DNA from: Candidatus Latescibacterota bacterium
Lineage (GTDB): Bacteria > Latescibacterota > UBA2968 > UBA8231
Direction of reading: 5' to 3'
Assembly (NCBI GenBank): GCA_007571365.1
Contig: RKRN01000150.1
Coordinates: 1 to 35,878 of the forward strand
Length of the DNA stretch: 35,878 nucleotides
The notes beneath the pieces are model-generated. The model did not search any database and was not told where the DNA came from. It saw only the letters and a list, made by a program, of their open reading frames with translations. Below are positions 1 to 7,017 of this stretch, in pieces. The translations under genes were made by a program, and so were the position numbers. The first letter of the stretch is position 1, and each line of letters starts with the position of its first letter.

Positions 1-1
1 C

Positions 2-1015
2 CCCTACCTCGCCCGACGCTTGGGCAAGTTTGCCACAGTGGGCTTGGCCGAAGACACCGATGCACTCAATGCCGGTTTGATTGACGAGCAGGCCTTTCTC
101 GACCAGACCTACGCACTCGACGATGAGCGCCAAGCCATGTTTTTCCACGCGCTCGACAAAACCCCCAAGGGCCTCGCGGTCTGCGTCTTTGACAGCCCCG
201 ACCGCATCCAGCACATGTTTTTCCGCACTCTAGATCCCGATCATCCGGCCAATCGGGGCCGCCAAGTCGACGGCTGGGCCCATACCATCCCCAATATGTA
301 CGTGCGCATGGACGACCTAGTGGGCCGCACGCTAGCAAAAATTGACCGCGCCAAGACCGTGTTGATGGTTATTTCCGACCACGGCTTTTGCCCTTTTAAA
401 CGCGGCGTCAATCTCAATACATGGCTGTGGCAAAATGGCTACCTCTGTTTGCACGAGGGCTGCACTCACAGTGCCGAGTGGCTAGCCCAAGTCGATTGGA
501 GCCGCACCCGGGCTTTCGCCTTGGGCCTCACTGGCCTATTCATCAACCTCCGGGGCCGCGAAGCGGGCGGGATTGTCGCCCCCGGGACAGAGTTGCACCA
601 ACTCAAAGCCGAACTGTGCTCCCGCCTCACCGGCTTGGTGGACCAAGAGACGGGCGAGACGGCCATCAACAAGGCTTGGGATACGGCGGCTTCTTTCAGC
701 GGTCCTTATACGGATGATGGCCCGGATCTGCTCATCGGGTACAATGCCGGATACCGCGCTTCTTGGAGCGGGGCCAAAGGCCAAGTGACCGCGGCCGTCT
801 TTGAAACCAATACCCGGCCTTGGAGCGGCGATCACTGCGTGGACCCACGGCTGGTGCCCGGCGTATTTTTTTGCAACCGCAAAATAGGCATTCGCAATCC
901 CCACTTGCTCGATATACCTCCTTCCATTTTGGGCCTGTTTGGCATCGAGCCGCCATCGTACATGCAGGGCCGAGATGTGTTCCCCCCGGCTCCGGCTGCT
1001 GACCCCCATGCCTAA
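2..1015 (+). CDS. Alkaline-phosphatase-superfamily hydrolase (type I phosphodiesterase/nucleotide pyrophosphatase-like), 5' end outside window
   Basis: The reading frame is open from the first bases of the window, so this is the C-terminal part (about 337 codons) of a longer gene. A TTG at 20 is an internal codon, not a credible start. Visible metal-site signatures of the superfamily are an Asp...His pair in FDSPDRIQHMFF, the SDHGF motif and a late GDHC motif. The nucleophile-bearing N-terminal part is missing from the window. The protein is clearly paralogous to the next gene, with shared SDHGF, RGRE, GYRAS and WSGDHC blocks. Its stop overlaps the next gene's ATG by 8 bases, so the two are translationally coupled. 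The family hydrolyses phosphodiesters, phosphonates or sulfate esters; the substrate cannot be told from sequence. Confidence 0.85.
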   Translation, partial: PYLARRLGKFATVGLAEDTDALNAGLIDEQAFLDQTYALDDERQAMFFHALDKTPKGLAVCVFDSPDRIQHMFFRTLDPDHPANRGRQVDGWAHTIPNMYVRMDDLVGRTLAKIDRAKTVLMVISDHGFCPFKRGVNLNTWLWQNGYLCLHEGCTHSAEWLAQVDWSRTRAFALGLTGLFINLRGREAGGIVAPGTELHQLKAELCSRLTGLVDQETGETAINKAWDTAASFSGPYTDDGPDLLIGYNAGYRASWSGAKGQVTAAVFETNTRPWSGDHCVDPRLVPGVFFCNRKIGIRNPHLLDIPPSILGLFGIEPPSYMQGRDVFPPAPAADPHA

Positions 1016-2972
1016 CGCCGCTCTCGCTCTCGCCTTGATCGGCCTGCTGTCTTGGACTTGGGGCTGCCGCTCCGGTCCGCGGCCGGACCGCCTACTAGTG
1101 CTGGGCATTGACGGCATGGATCCGCAGATTCTGCAGACGTTGATGGCCGAGGACCGGATGCCCCACTTTGAGACCCTAGCCCAGCGCGGGGGTTTTGCTC
1201 CCTTGCAAACCACTGCGCCGCCGCAAAGTCCGGTGGCGTGGTCGAGCTTTATTACCGGCTTGGATCCACAAGATCACGGCATTTTCGATTTTGTCCACCG
1301 CGACCCGGCCTCCCTGACCCCCTTTTTGTCCACCGCCCGCCGGGGAAAATCCGGCCCGCTCGCGTTGCAGCGCCGCGGTCGGCCCTTTTGGGAAATCCTC
1401 GCCGAAGATGGTATCCCCACGACCATTTTCAAAGTGCCGGCCAATTTTCCGCCCGCCCAGCCAGCGGGCCGGCCCTTTTTCTATTCTTGCGATGTGCGCT
1501 CTTTTTCGGGCATGGGTACGCCGGATATGTTGGGGACCTATGGAACTTTTACCTATTACACCGAGGGCCCGTACACCGTGCCAGTGCATCTCGAAGGCGG
1601 CGGAACCAGCCTAGTGGCCGGGGGGGAATTGGCCGTTCCCGGCGGCAAAATAATCAGTGTCCAGTTGGAAAACAGTTGGGCGCAACTGCCCATCCACGGT
1701 CCGACGCTAGACGAGGAGCCGGTGCAAACCCACTTTGCGCTATATCTAGATCGACCACATCGGACCGCTGAAATTGTCCTCGGCCAACAGCGCTTGGTCC
1801 TCCAGTCTGGCGAGTGGAGCCCGTGGATGACCATAGACTACGGGCGCAAGCCCTACAGCTTAGATCGCTTGCAGGGTATTGCCCGTTTTTACTTGCGGGC
1901 CGCAGCACCCTCTCTACAACTCTACCTGACGCCGGTCAATATCCACCCCGGCAACCCGGCCATGCCCATTTCCGCCCCGCCAGAAGCCGCCGAAGAATTG
2001 CACCAAGCTCTTGGCCCCCACTACACCCAAGGCATGCCCGACGATACCAAAGCCCTCGAAGCAAACGTTTTTGATTACGGGGAATTCCTGCGCCAAGACG
2101 CCCTCGCCCTCGCAGAACGCCGCCGCCAACTGCGCTATGAGCTGAGACGCTTTGCAGCCGGTGTGCTCTTTTTTTACGTCCACAGCCTCGATCAGGTCTG
2201 CCACATGCTCTGGCGCGCTTGGGATCCCGATCATCCGGGCCACCGAGCGGAATTCGCGCCGTACCAACAGGCCATTGCTGATCAGTACGTCGCCATGGAC
2301 GATTTGCTAGGCGAGGCCGTCGCCATACTGGGGGCCGACGCGGATATCATCGTCCTTTCGGACCACGGTTTTGCCGCGTATGAGCGCTCTTTCAATCTCA
2401 ATTCTTGGCTGGTGCAAAAAGGCTATCTCGCTTTGGCCCCACACGTATCGCTCGATCAGGCCCACATCCTCAACGAGGGCCATGTGCGCTGGGAACAAAC
2501 TCGGGCCTACGGTTTGGGGCTCAATGCCCTGTATCTCAATTTTAGGGGCCGCGAGCAGCGCGGGACAGTGCGGCCCGATGCTCGGGAAAGTCTGCTCGGC
2601 GAACTGAGCCAGAAGCTGCTCGCCCTGCGGGACCCGGCCGACGGCCGGCAGGTGATAAAAAAAGTCTATCGCCCGGACCCTACAGCCGATCCGGGCCTAA
2701 CGCCCGACTTGATCATCGGCTATGCGAGGGGGTATCGCGCTTCGGGTGCCACGGCCATGGGCCAACTGACGAGTGCGGTTTTGCAGGACAATGTTGCCCC
2801 TTGGAGCGGCGATCACTGCATGGCGGCCGAAGAGGTGCCCGGCGTTTTGCTGAGCAATAGACCGCTGAAGCCCATCCCACACCATCTGCGAGATATTCCG
2901 GTGAGCATCCTCGCGCACTACGGTGTAGCCCGGCCAGCCGCCATGTCGGGACATTCGATTTGGGAGGATTAG
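1008..2972 (+). CDS. Exported alkaline-phosphatase-superfamily hydrolase, probable lipoprotein
   Basis: 654 aa from the ATG at 1008. An earlier in-frame start at 939 lies inside the upstream gene and would put a polar stretch before the signal sequence. The N-terminus is a short hydrophobic signal ending in a lipobox-like WTWGC, so surface or periplasmic anchoring is likely, though the box is not canonical. Domain evidence: LVLGIDGMDP (first metal site), a nucleophile region SPVAWSSFITG, then SLDQVCHMLW, LSDHGF and WSGDHC, all in the order expected for type I phosphodiesterase/nucleotide pyrophosphatase enzymes. It overlaps the preceding paralogue by 8 bases and is followed 3 bases later by a small ORF with a good ribosome site, so this is an operon of tandemly duplicated hydrolases. 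The substrate is unknown. Confidence 0.85.
   Translation: MPNAALALALIGLLSWTWGCRSGPRPDRLLVLGIDGMDPQILQTLMAEDRMPHFETLAQRGGFAPLQTTAPPQSPVAWSSFITGLDPQDHGIFDFVHRDPASLTPFLSTARRGKSGPLALQRRGRPFWEILAEDGIPTTIFKVPANFPPAQPAGRPFFYSCDVRSFSGMGTPDMLGTYGTFTYYTEGPYTVPVHLEGGGTSLVAGGELAVPGGKIISVQLENSWAQLPIHGPTLDEEPVQTHFALYLDRPHRTAEIVLGQQRLVLQSGEWSPWMTIDYGRKPYSLDRLQGIARFYLRAAAPSLQLYLTPVNIHPGNPAMPISAPPEAAEELHQALGPHYTQGMPDDTKALEANVFDYGEFLRQDALALAERRRQLRYELRRFAAGVLFFYVHSLDQVCHMLWRAWDPDHPGHRAEFAPYQQAIADQYVAMDDLLGEAVAILGADADIIVLSDHGFAAYERSFNLNSWLVQKGYLALAPHVSLDQAHILNEGHVRWEQTRAYGLGLNALYLNFRGREQRGTVRPDARESLLGELSQKLLALRDPADGRQVIKKVYRPDPTADPGLTPDLIIGYARGYRASGATAMGQLTSAVLQDNVAPWSGDHCMAAEEVPGVLLSNRPLKPIPHHLRDIPVSILAHYGVARPAAMSGHSIWED
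2962..2967 (+). promoter_or_regulatory. Shine-Dalgarno GGGAGG deciding a GTG start
   Basis: GGGAGG at 2962-2967 lies 8 bases before the GTG at 2976, inside the 3' end of the hydrolase gene. It supports translation of the 63-aa ORF from GTG and coupling to the upstream gene. Confidence 0.6.
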
Positions 2973-2975
2973 AGG

Positions 2976-3167
2976 GTGCTTTTTAAGCGAAAAATTGCCT
3001 TGGACGATCAGCTTTGGCAGCGCGCCCAAGCCCACGTCGAAAAGGTTGGATACAGCAGTGTGGAAGAATTTGTCGTCCACTGCATTGAGAAAGAGCTCCA
3101 GGTCCGGTCGGCTGCGGACCAAGCACAAATCGACGAACGCCTCCGGGGTTTGGGCTATCTGGAATAG
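2976..3167 (+). CDS. Small ribbon-helix-helix-like protein
   Basis: 63 aa from GTG. The first 40 residues fit a CopG/Arc-type ribbon-helix-helix pattern: a basic beta strand (LFKRKIAL), a first helix (DDQLWQRAQAHVEKVG) and a second helix (SSVEEFVVHCIEKEL). It then ends in IDERLRGLGYLE. That last motif resembles the extreme C-terminus of many alkaline-phosphatase/sulfatase-type proteins. The gene sits 3 bases after the hydrolase stop and 3 bases before the membrane-protein gene. It may be a regulator, or a detached C-terminal module acting with the hydrolases. No specific function is recognised. Confidence 0.6.
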   Translation: MLFKRKIALDDQLWQRAQAHVEKVGYSSVEEFVVHCIEKELQVRSAADQAQIDERLRGLGYLE

Positions 3168-3170
3168 TAC

Positions 3171-4007
3171 ATGCAAGTCCTCATCCTCCACTACAACCGC
3201 TTGGTCAACTATGCGTTCGACGCCTGTATGGCCCCGTTGGCGGTGCTGGGGAGATGGGCAGAAATCATCGGTGTGGCGGCTGTCTTGGGGACCGTGGTCT
3301 CGCTGCTATTCGCTGCGCTGGTCCGCCGAGAACGCCTGCGCCAAGCCCGCGACGAGTTATGGGCCGCCCTTTTCGAGCTTTGGCTCTACCGGCGCGAGCC
3401 CTCGTTGGTGTGGTCGGCCCAACTAGCCTTGCTCAAGGCTCATTTGCGCTATGGCCGCATTCTTTGGGCACCGCTGGCTCTTTCTTTGCTGGCAAGTGCT
3501 CCCTTGTTGATACAGGCGCACTACCGCTTTGCCTTTGCACCCATCCCCAGCGGCACTGAAACGCTGCTGACTGCGGTACTGGCCCGGCCTCCGGCCGATA
3601 GGGCTCAGATGGATTGCAAACTCGCATGGACTCAAGGAACGGGTGTGCTGAGTCGCTCGGTGCGGGAGCCGGCCCTCCACCGCTTGGTGTGGCGTCTCCG
3701 ACCGGAGGGATTTGGTAAACACATACTCCGCCTCACGGGCTGTGGGCAGACCGTGGAATTTCCCCTGCACGTCGGCGGCTTTGCCGGGAGTATCGCCCCG
3801 GCGCGTCAGGCTGGCGTCTTGGCCCAACTCCTCGCCCCACGTGCGCGGCCGCTAAGAGATGATTCTGGTTGGAGCCGAATGTACGTCGAGTATCCCCGCG
3901 CTGGAATCGCATGGCTGGTCTGGCTGACGGTATGTTCCCTGCTCTGCGCCTTGGTCGTCAGCAAGCTAGTGAGTAGGTATCGGGCCGGTCGCAGCTTGCG
4001 ATTTTGA
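3171..4007 (+). CDS. Conserved integral membrane protein of unknown function
   Basis: 278 aa from ATG. About three transmembrane segments are visible (roughly residues 20-47, 100-117 and 246-266), with a basic/amphipathic stretch between the first two (RRERLRQARDELWAALFELW) and a soluble domain of about 120 residues before the last helix. The topology recalls EMC3/DUF106-like proteins, but I cannot establish homology. It is the last gene of the hydrolase operon, 3 bases after the small ORF. Its stop at 4005-4007 is also the left edge of the restriction-derived segment: the next reading frame begins at once with interior HsdS-like sequence. Confidence 0.6.
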   Translation: MQVLILHYNRLVNYAFDACMAPLAVLGRWAEIIGVAAVLGTVVSLLFAALVRRERLRQARDELWAALFELWLYRREPSLVWSAQLALLKAHLRYGRILWAPLALSLLASAPLLIQAHYRFAFAPIPSGTETLLTAVLARPPADRAQMDCKLAWTQGTGVLSRSVREPALHRLVWRLRPEGFGKHILRLTGCGQTVEFPLHVGGFAGSIAPARQAGVLAQLLAPRARPLRDDSGWSRMYVEYPRAGIAWLVWLTVCSLLCALVVSKLVSRYRAGRSLRF

Positions 4008-4011
4008 CAAC

Positions 4012-4878
4012 GTGGCGATTCTGCGTCCGAAACGGATATACGGCCCCTTTCTTGCCCAGCTTCTTTGTGCTCCCGCGATCCGTCATGAGTTTGGCCGTAT
4101 CGCAAATGGTGTTACGCGATTCGGTCTAGGACTTAATGCTATGAATAGCCTATTGATAAAGGCTCCTAGTCACGAGAAACAAAAGCGAATTGCTGCCATT
4201 TTACGGTCCGCCGATCAAGCGATTACACAAACTGAAAATCTTATCGCCGCGAAACGAAAGTTCAAGAAAGGACTTGATCAGCAATTGCTTAGTGGGAGTG
4301 CCGGGTATATCCATGATACTTGGACAGAGTATCGCTTGGGAGCACTCTTTGAGGAACGAAGAGAATCAAACTGTGTTGATCTTCCGCTTCTTTCTGTAAC
4401 TCGCAAATCTGGCGTCATCCCGCACTGTGAGGCTAGTCGAAAAGATTCATCTGCCCAAGACAAGAGCAAATATAAGCGGATTATGCCAGGAGATATTGGC
4501 TACAACACTATGCGAATGTGGCAAGGGGTCTCCGCACTATCGGGTCTTGAGGGAATTATCAGCCCAGCTTATACAGTATGTATTCCGAACACTCGTATCT
4601 CGGGCTCATTTGCGAGGCACCTTTTCAAGTTTCCACCTATTGTGCATCTCTTTTATAGATACTCTCAGGGACTGGTAAGCGATACGTGGAGTCTGAAATT
4701 TCGACATTTTGCACAGATAAGAGTGAGAATACCGTCTGTCTGCGAGCAGGAGCGGATCGCTGCGATTTTACACACATCAGAGTTGCAAATTCAACTCTTG
4801 GAGGAGAAATTGATTGTCTTGATCGATCTAAAACGAGGTCTAACGCAAAGGCTCTTTGCCGGCAGCACAAGTTTTTAG
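4012..4878 (+). CDS. hsdS: Type I restriction specificity subunit HsdS, 5'-truncated
   Basis: HsdS proteins recognise DNA through two target-recognition domains separated by conserved helical repeats. Here the copy starts near the end of the first recognition domain (NVAILRPK). It then shows the central conserved repeat (EKQKRIAAILRSADQAITQ, near residues 55-73), a complete second recognition domain opening with WTEYRLGALFEERRE, and the distal repeat (CEQERIAAILHTSE). At 288 aa it is short for a family usually around 400 aa; most of domain 1 is missing. The GTG at 4012 has no ribosome site and is probably just the first available codon; the frame is open back to 3973, inside the membrane-protein gene. 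The break therefore lies within about 10 bases of 4007. It is probably non-functional. Confidence 0.75.
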   Translation: MAILRPKRIYGPFLAQLLCAPAIRHEFGRIANGVTRFGLGLNAMNSLLIKAPSHEKQKRIAAILRSADQAITQTENLIAAKRKFKKGLDQQLLSGSAGYIHDTWTEYRLGALFEERRESNCVDLPLLSVTRKSGVIPHCEASRKDSSAQDKSKYKRIMPGDIGYNTMRMWQGVSALSGLEGIISPAYTVCIPNTRISGSFARHLFKFPPIVHLFYRYSQGLVSDTWSLKFRHFAQIRVRIPSVCEQERIAAILHTSELQIQLLEEKLIVLIDLKRGLTQRLFAGSTSF

Positions 4879-4891
4879 AAGGAAATAAGAT

Positions 4892-5107
4892 ATGAAAACT
4901 AAAATCATTCAATCTAATCCCGCAGTCATGATAGGTAAACCCGTCATCGCGGGTACGCGCATTACCGTTGAGTTGATTCTGGAGAAACTCTCCGCAGGTG
5001 AGACAGTGGAGCAAATCCTTGAGGCGCATCCCCGTTTGGCTAGGGAAGGTGTTTTGGCCGCTTTAAGTTTCGTCGCTCAAGCTGTGCGCCGAGTCGAACC
5101 CAATTGA
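4892..5107 (+). CDS. DUF433 antitoxin-type protein
   Basis: 71 aa from ATG, with an AAGGAAAT ribosome site just upstream. The sequence has the hallmark DUF433 layout: NPAVMIGKPVIAGTRI, then TVELILEKLSAGETVEQIL and a closing winged-helix-like segment. DUF433 proteins are small DNA-binding antitoxin-like partners, usually next to a PIN-like DUF5615 toxin. No such toxin follows here, since 5108-5160 is only a short spacer, so it is an orphan or the partner has been lost. It starts 13 bases after the hsdS stop. Confidence 0.85.
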   Translation: MKTKIIQSNPAVMIGKPVIAGTRITVELILEKLSAGETVEQILEAHPRLAREGVLAALSFVAQAVRRVEPN

Positions 5108-5160
5108 GATAAGTGATCGCCTGCTACTTGAGATGACGTATATGGCTAGGAGCATAAGAG

Positions 5161-5421
5161 ATGCCTGAGATTTCCCGTTTCTATGGCATCGTCATTTCGA
5201 TGTATTATGGTGATCACAACCCACCGCATTTCCATGTACGCTACGGGGGAGACCGAGCAGCCATTGAGATTTCATCGCTGCGGGTTCTGGAGGGGAAATT
5301 GCCCCCTCGGGTGCTAGGTTTGGTCGTAGAGTGGGCGTCTCAACATCAGCCAGAGTTGATGGACAACTGGGACGCAGCCTGGAACGATAGTCCCCCTAGG
5401 AGGATACCACCTCTTCAATAG
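5161..5421 (+). CDS. DUF4160 domain protein
   Basis: 86 aa from ATG. The conserved DUF4160 core is visible: PEISRFYGIVISMYYGDHNPPHFHVRYG near the N-terminus, with the PPHFH signature. DUF4160 genes are commonly followed by DUF2442 genes in a toxin-antitoxin-like pair, as here (12-base gap). An AGGAG about 10 bases upstream supports the start. The biochemical role is unknown. Confidence 0.85.
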   Translation: MPEISRFYGIVISMYYGDHNPPHFHVRYGGDRAAIEISSLRVLEGKLPPRVLGLVVEWASQHQPELMDNWDAAWNDSPPRRIPPLQ

Positions 5422-5433
5422 AAAGGGCACTAT

Positions 5434-5745
5434 ATGCTACGCGACGTTGTTTCTGCTATCTATCAGGGTGGCTACCTAATTGAGCTAGAGTTCGATGACG
5501 GCCAGCGTGGAACCGTTGATTTCACAAAGTATTTGGAGAGGCGAGGGGTATTTGAACGATTCAGGGACCTTGAGTTCTTTCGCAGCTTCACTATCAACAA
5601 GGAGCTTGGGGTCCTGACGTGGGGCGACGAGATCGACATCGCCCCGGAGACCTTGTATGCAGAGGCGACCGGGACGCCGCTTCCGGCGTGGATGAATCCG
5701 GCGAAAGAGCTTCAAATAGATTCGCCGCTAAGCAGTCGAACCTAA
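5434..5745 (+). CDS. DUF2442 domain protein
   Basis: 103 aa from ATG. It shows the DUF2442 pattern: an N-terminal strand pair ending in LIELEFDDGQRGTVDF, then ELGVLTWGDEIDIAPETLY near the C-terminus. It is paired with the upstream DUF4160 gene and ends 12 bases before hsdR. It probably belongs to a two-gene toxin-antitoxin-like module carried inside the restriction locus; which member, if either, is toxic is not known from sequence. Confidence 0.85.
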   Translation: MLRDVVSAIYQGGYLIELEFDDGQRGTVDFTKYLERRGVFERFRDLEFFRSFTINKELGVLTWGDEIDIAPETLYAEATGTPLPAWMNPAKELQIDSPLSSRT

Positions 5746-5757
5746 TCGAAATGCCTG

Positions 5758-7017
5758 ATGGCCCGACCCTCCTTCCAAGAAAAGCTCATCTCCCAGATTC
5801 CTGCGGTAGAACTTCTGCAGAAGCTCGGCTACGAGTACCTCAGCCCGGAAAAATCAGTCGAAGCGCGCGGCGGGCGGTTGGGCAGCGTACTGCTCGACAA
5901 GATACTGGCGGAGCAACTCCGCAGGCAGAACACCATTCTGTTCAGAGGCCGCACGTATCCCTTTAGCGAGGGCAACATCCTTGCGGCGGTTCAGGCACTG
6001 AAGGACCTAGTAGATGATGGCCTGCTGCCAACTAACGAGAAAGCGTACGACTTGCTGTGTATGGGAAAGAGCCTGCAACAATCGATCGAAGGAGACACTA
6101 AGAGCTTTCAACTTAATTATATCGATTGGGAGCATCCCGAGAATAACGCCTATCACGTAACTGAGGAGTTTGTGGTTGAGCGCAGTGGCACCCACAAGAC
6201 CCGCCGACCCGACATCGTGCTCTTCGTCAACGGGATTCCGCTGGTGGTCATTGAGTGCAAGCGGCCCGACATGAAGGACCCTATAGGCCAAGCCATTAGC
6301 CAGCATATCCGCAACCAGCAACAGGACCAAATCCCCCGTCTTTTCTTTTATGCGCAACTCCTCCTCGCCATCTCGAAGAACGAGGCCAAGCACGCCACGG
6401 TAGGGACACCTGCCAAGTTCTGGTCGGCCTGGAAGGAAAATTTCAGCGAGAGCGAAGTGGCAGATCTGAAGGAAAAGGTGAGTCTCCAGCTAAGCGAAGG
6501 CCAAATCGACAGGATTCTTGCTACGAAGGAGTTTTGGAGCCGAGAGCGGGAGAACTATGGCAGCCTAGAACGACAGGTGACGCCGCAAGACCAAGCACTC
6601 TATGCCCTGTGCCGCAGGGAGCGGCTCCTCGAATTGATATTCCGTTTCATGCTTTTCGATGGCGGAAAAAAAAAAGATCGCCCGCCATCAGCAGTACTTC
6701 TGCGTCAACAAGATTCTCAACCGAGTGCGGGAAATCCAGCGCGACGGAACGCGCCGTGGCGGCGTAGTTTGGCATACTCAAGGCAGCGGCAAGAGCCTGA
6801 CTATGGTGATGCTCGCCGAGGCTCTCGCTCTCGAACGAGGCATTACAGACTGCAAAATCATTCTAGTAACAGATCGCGTCGATCTCGACGATCAGATCTA
6901 CAAGACCTTCCACCACTGCGGTACACAGCCTATTCAGGCCAAGACCGGCAGGCACTTGAGGCAACTGCTCAGAGACGACAAGGCGCGGATAATCACTACG
7001 GTCATCGACAAGTTTGA
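5758..7017 (+). CDS. hsdR: Type I restriction endonuclease HsdR, N-terminal part (frameshifted)
   Basis: The genuine HsdR sequence runs from ATG 5758 to about residue 305, at a run of ten A (6666-6675). Beyond that the frame reads low-complexity shadow sequence to a stop at 7017. The nuclease domain is intact: RRPDIVLF (Asp152) and VIECK (Glu166, Lys168) form the PD-(D/E)XK site, followed by a conserved Gln-rich helix (IRNQQQDQIP). Removing one A joins the frame to the downstream ORF, reading GGKKKIARHQQYF across the junction, the expected family sequence. The restored protein would be 1059 aa, a normal HsdR length. It could be a sequencing or assembly error, a phase-variable OFF state or a true lesion. 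Confidence 0.85.
   Translation: MARPSFQEKLISQIPAVELLQKLGYEYLSPEKSVEARGGRLGSVLLDKILAEQLRRQNTILFRGRTYPFSEGNILAAVQALKDLVDDGLLPTNEKAYDLLCMGKSLQQSIEGDTKSFQLNYIDWEHPENNAYHVTEEFVVERSGTHKTRRPDIVLFVNGIPLVVIECKRPDMKDPIGQAISQHIRNQQQDQIPRLFFYAQLLLAISKNEAKHATVGTPAKFWSAWKENFSESEVADLKEKVSLQLSEGQIDRILATKEFWSRERENYGSLERQVTPQDQALYALCRRERLLELIFRFMLFDGGKKKDRPPSAVLLRQQDSQPSAGNPARRNAPWRRSLAYSRQRQEPDYGDARRGSRSRTRHYRLQNHSSNRSRRSRRSDLQDLPPLRYTAYSGQDRQALEATAQRRQGADNHYGHRQV

Noticed and set aside
536..1213. 225-codon minus-strand open frame antisense to the two phosphatase-family genes
   Set aside because: It is low-complexity, Arg/Pro-rich shadow sequence across two genes with clear family motifs on the plus strand.
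6659..6680. Programmed ribosomal frameshifting at the A10 tract in hsdR
   Set aside because: No downstream pseudoknot or internal Shine-Dalgarno was evident by eye; slippage or sequencing error explains the tract more simply.
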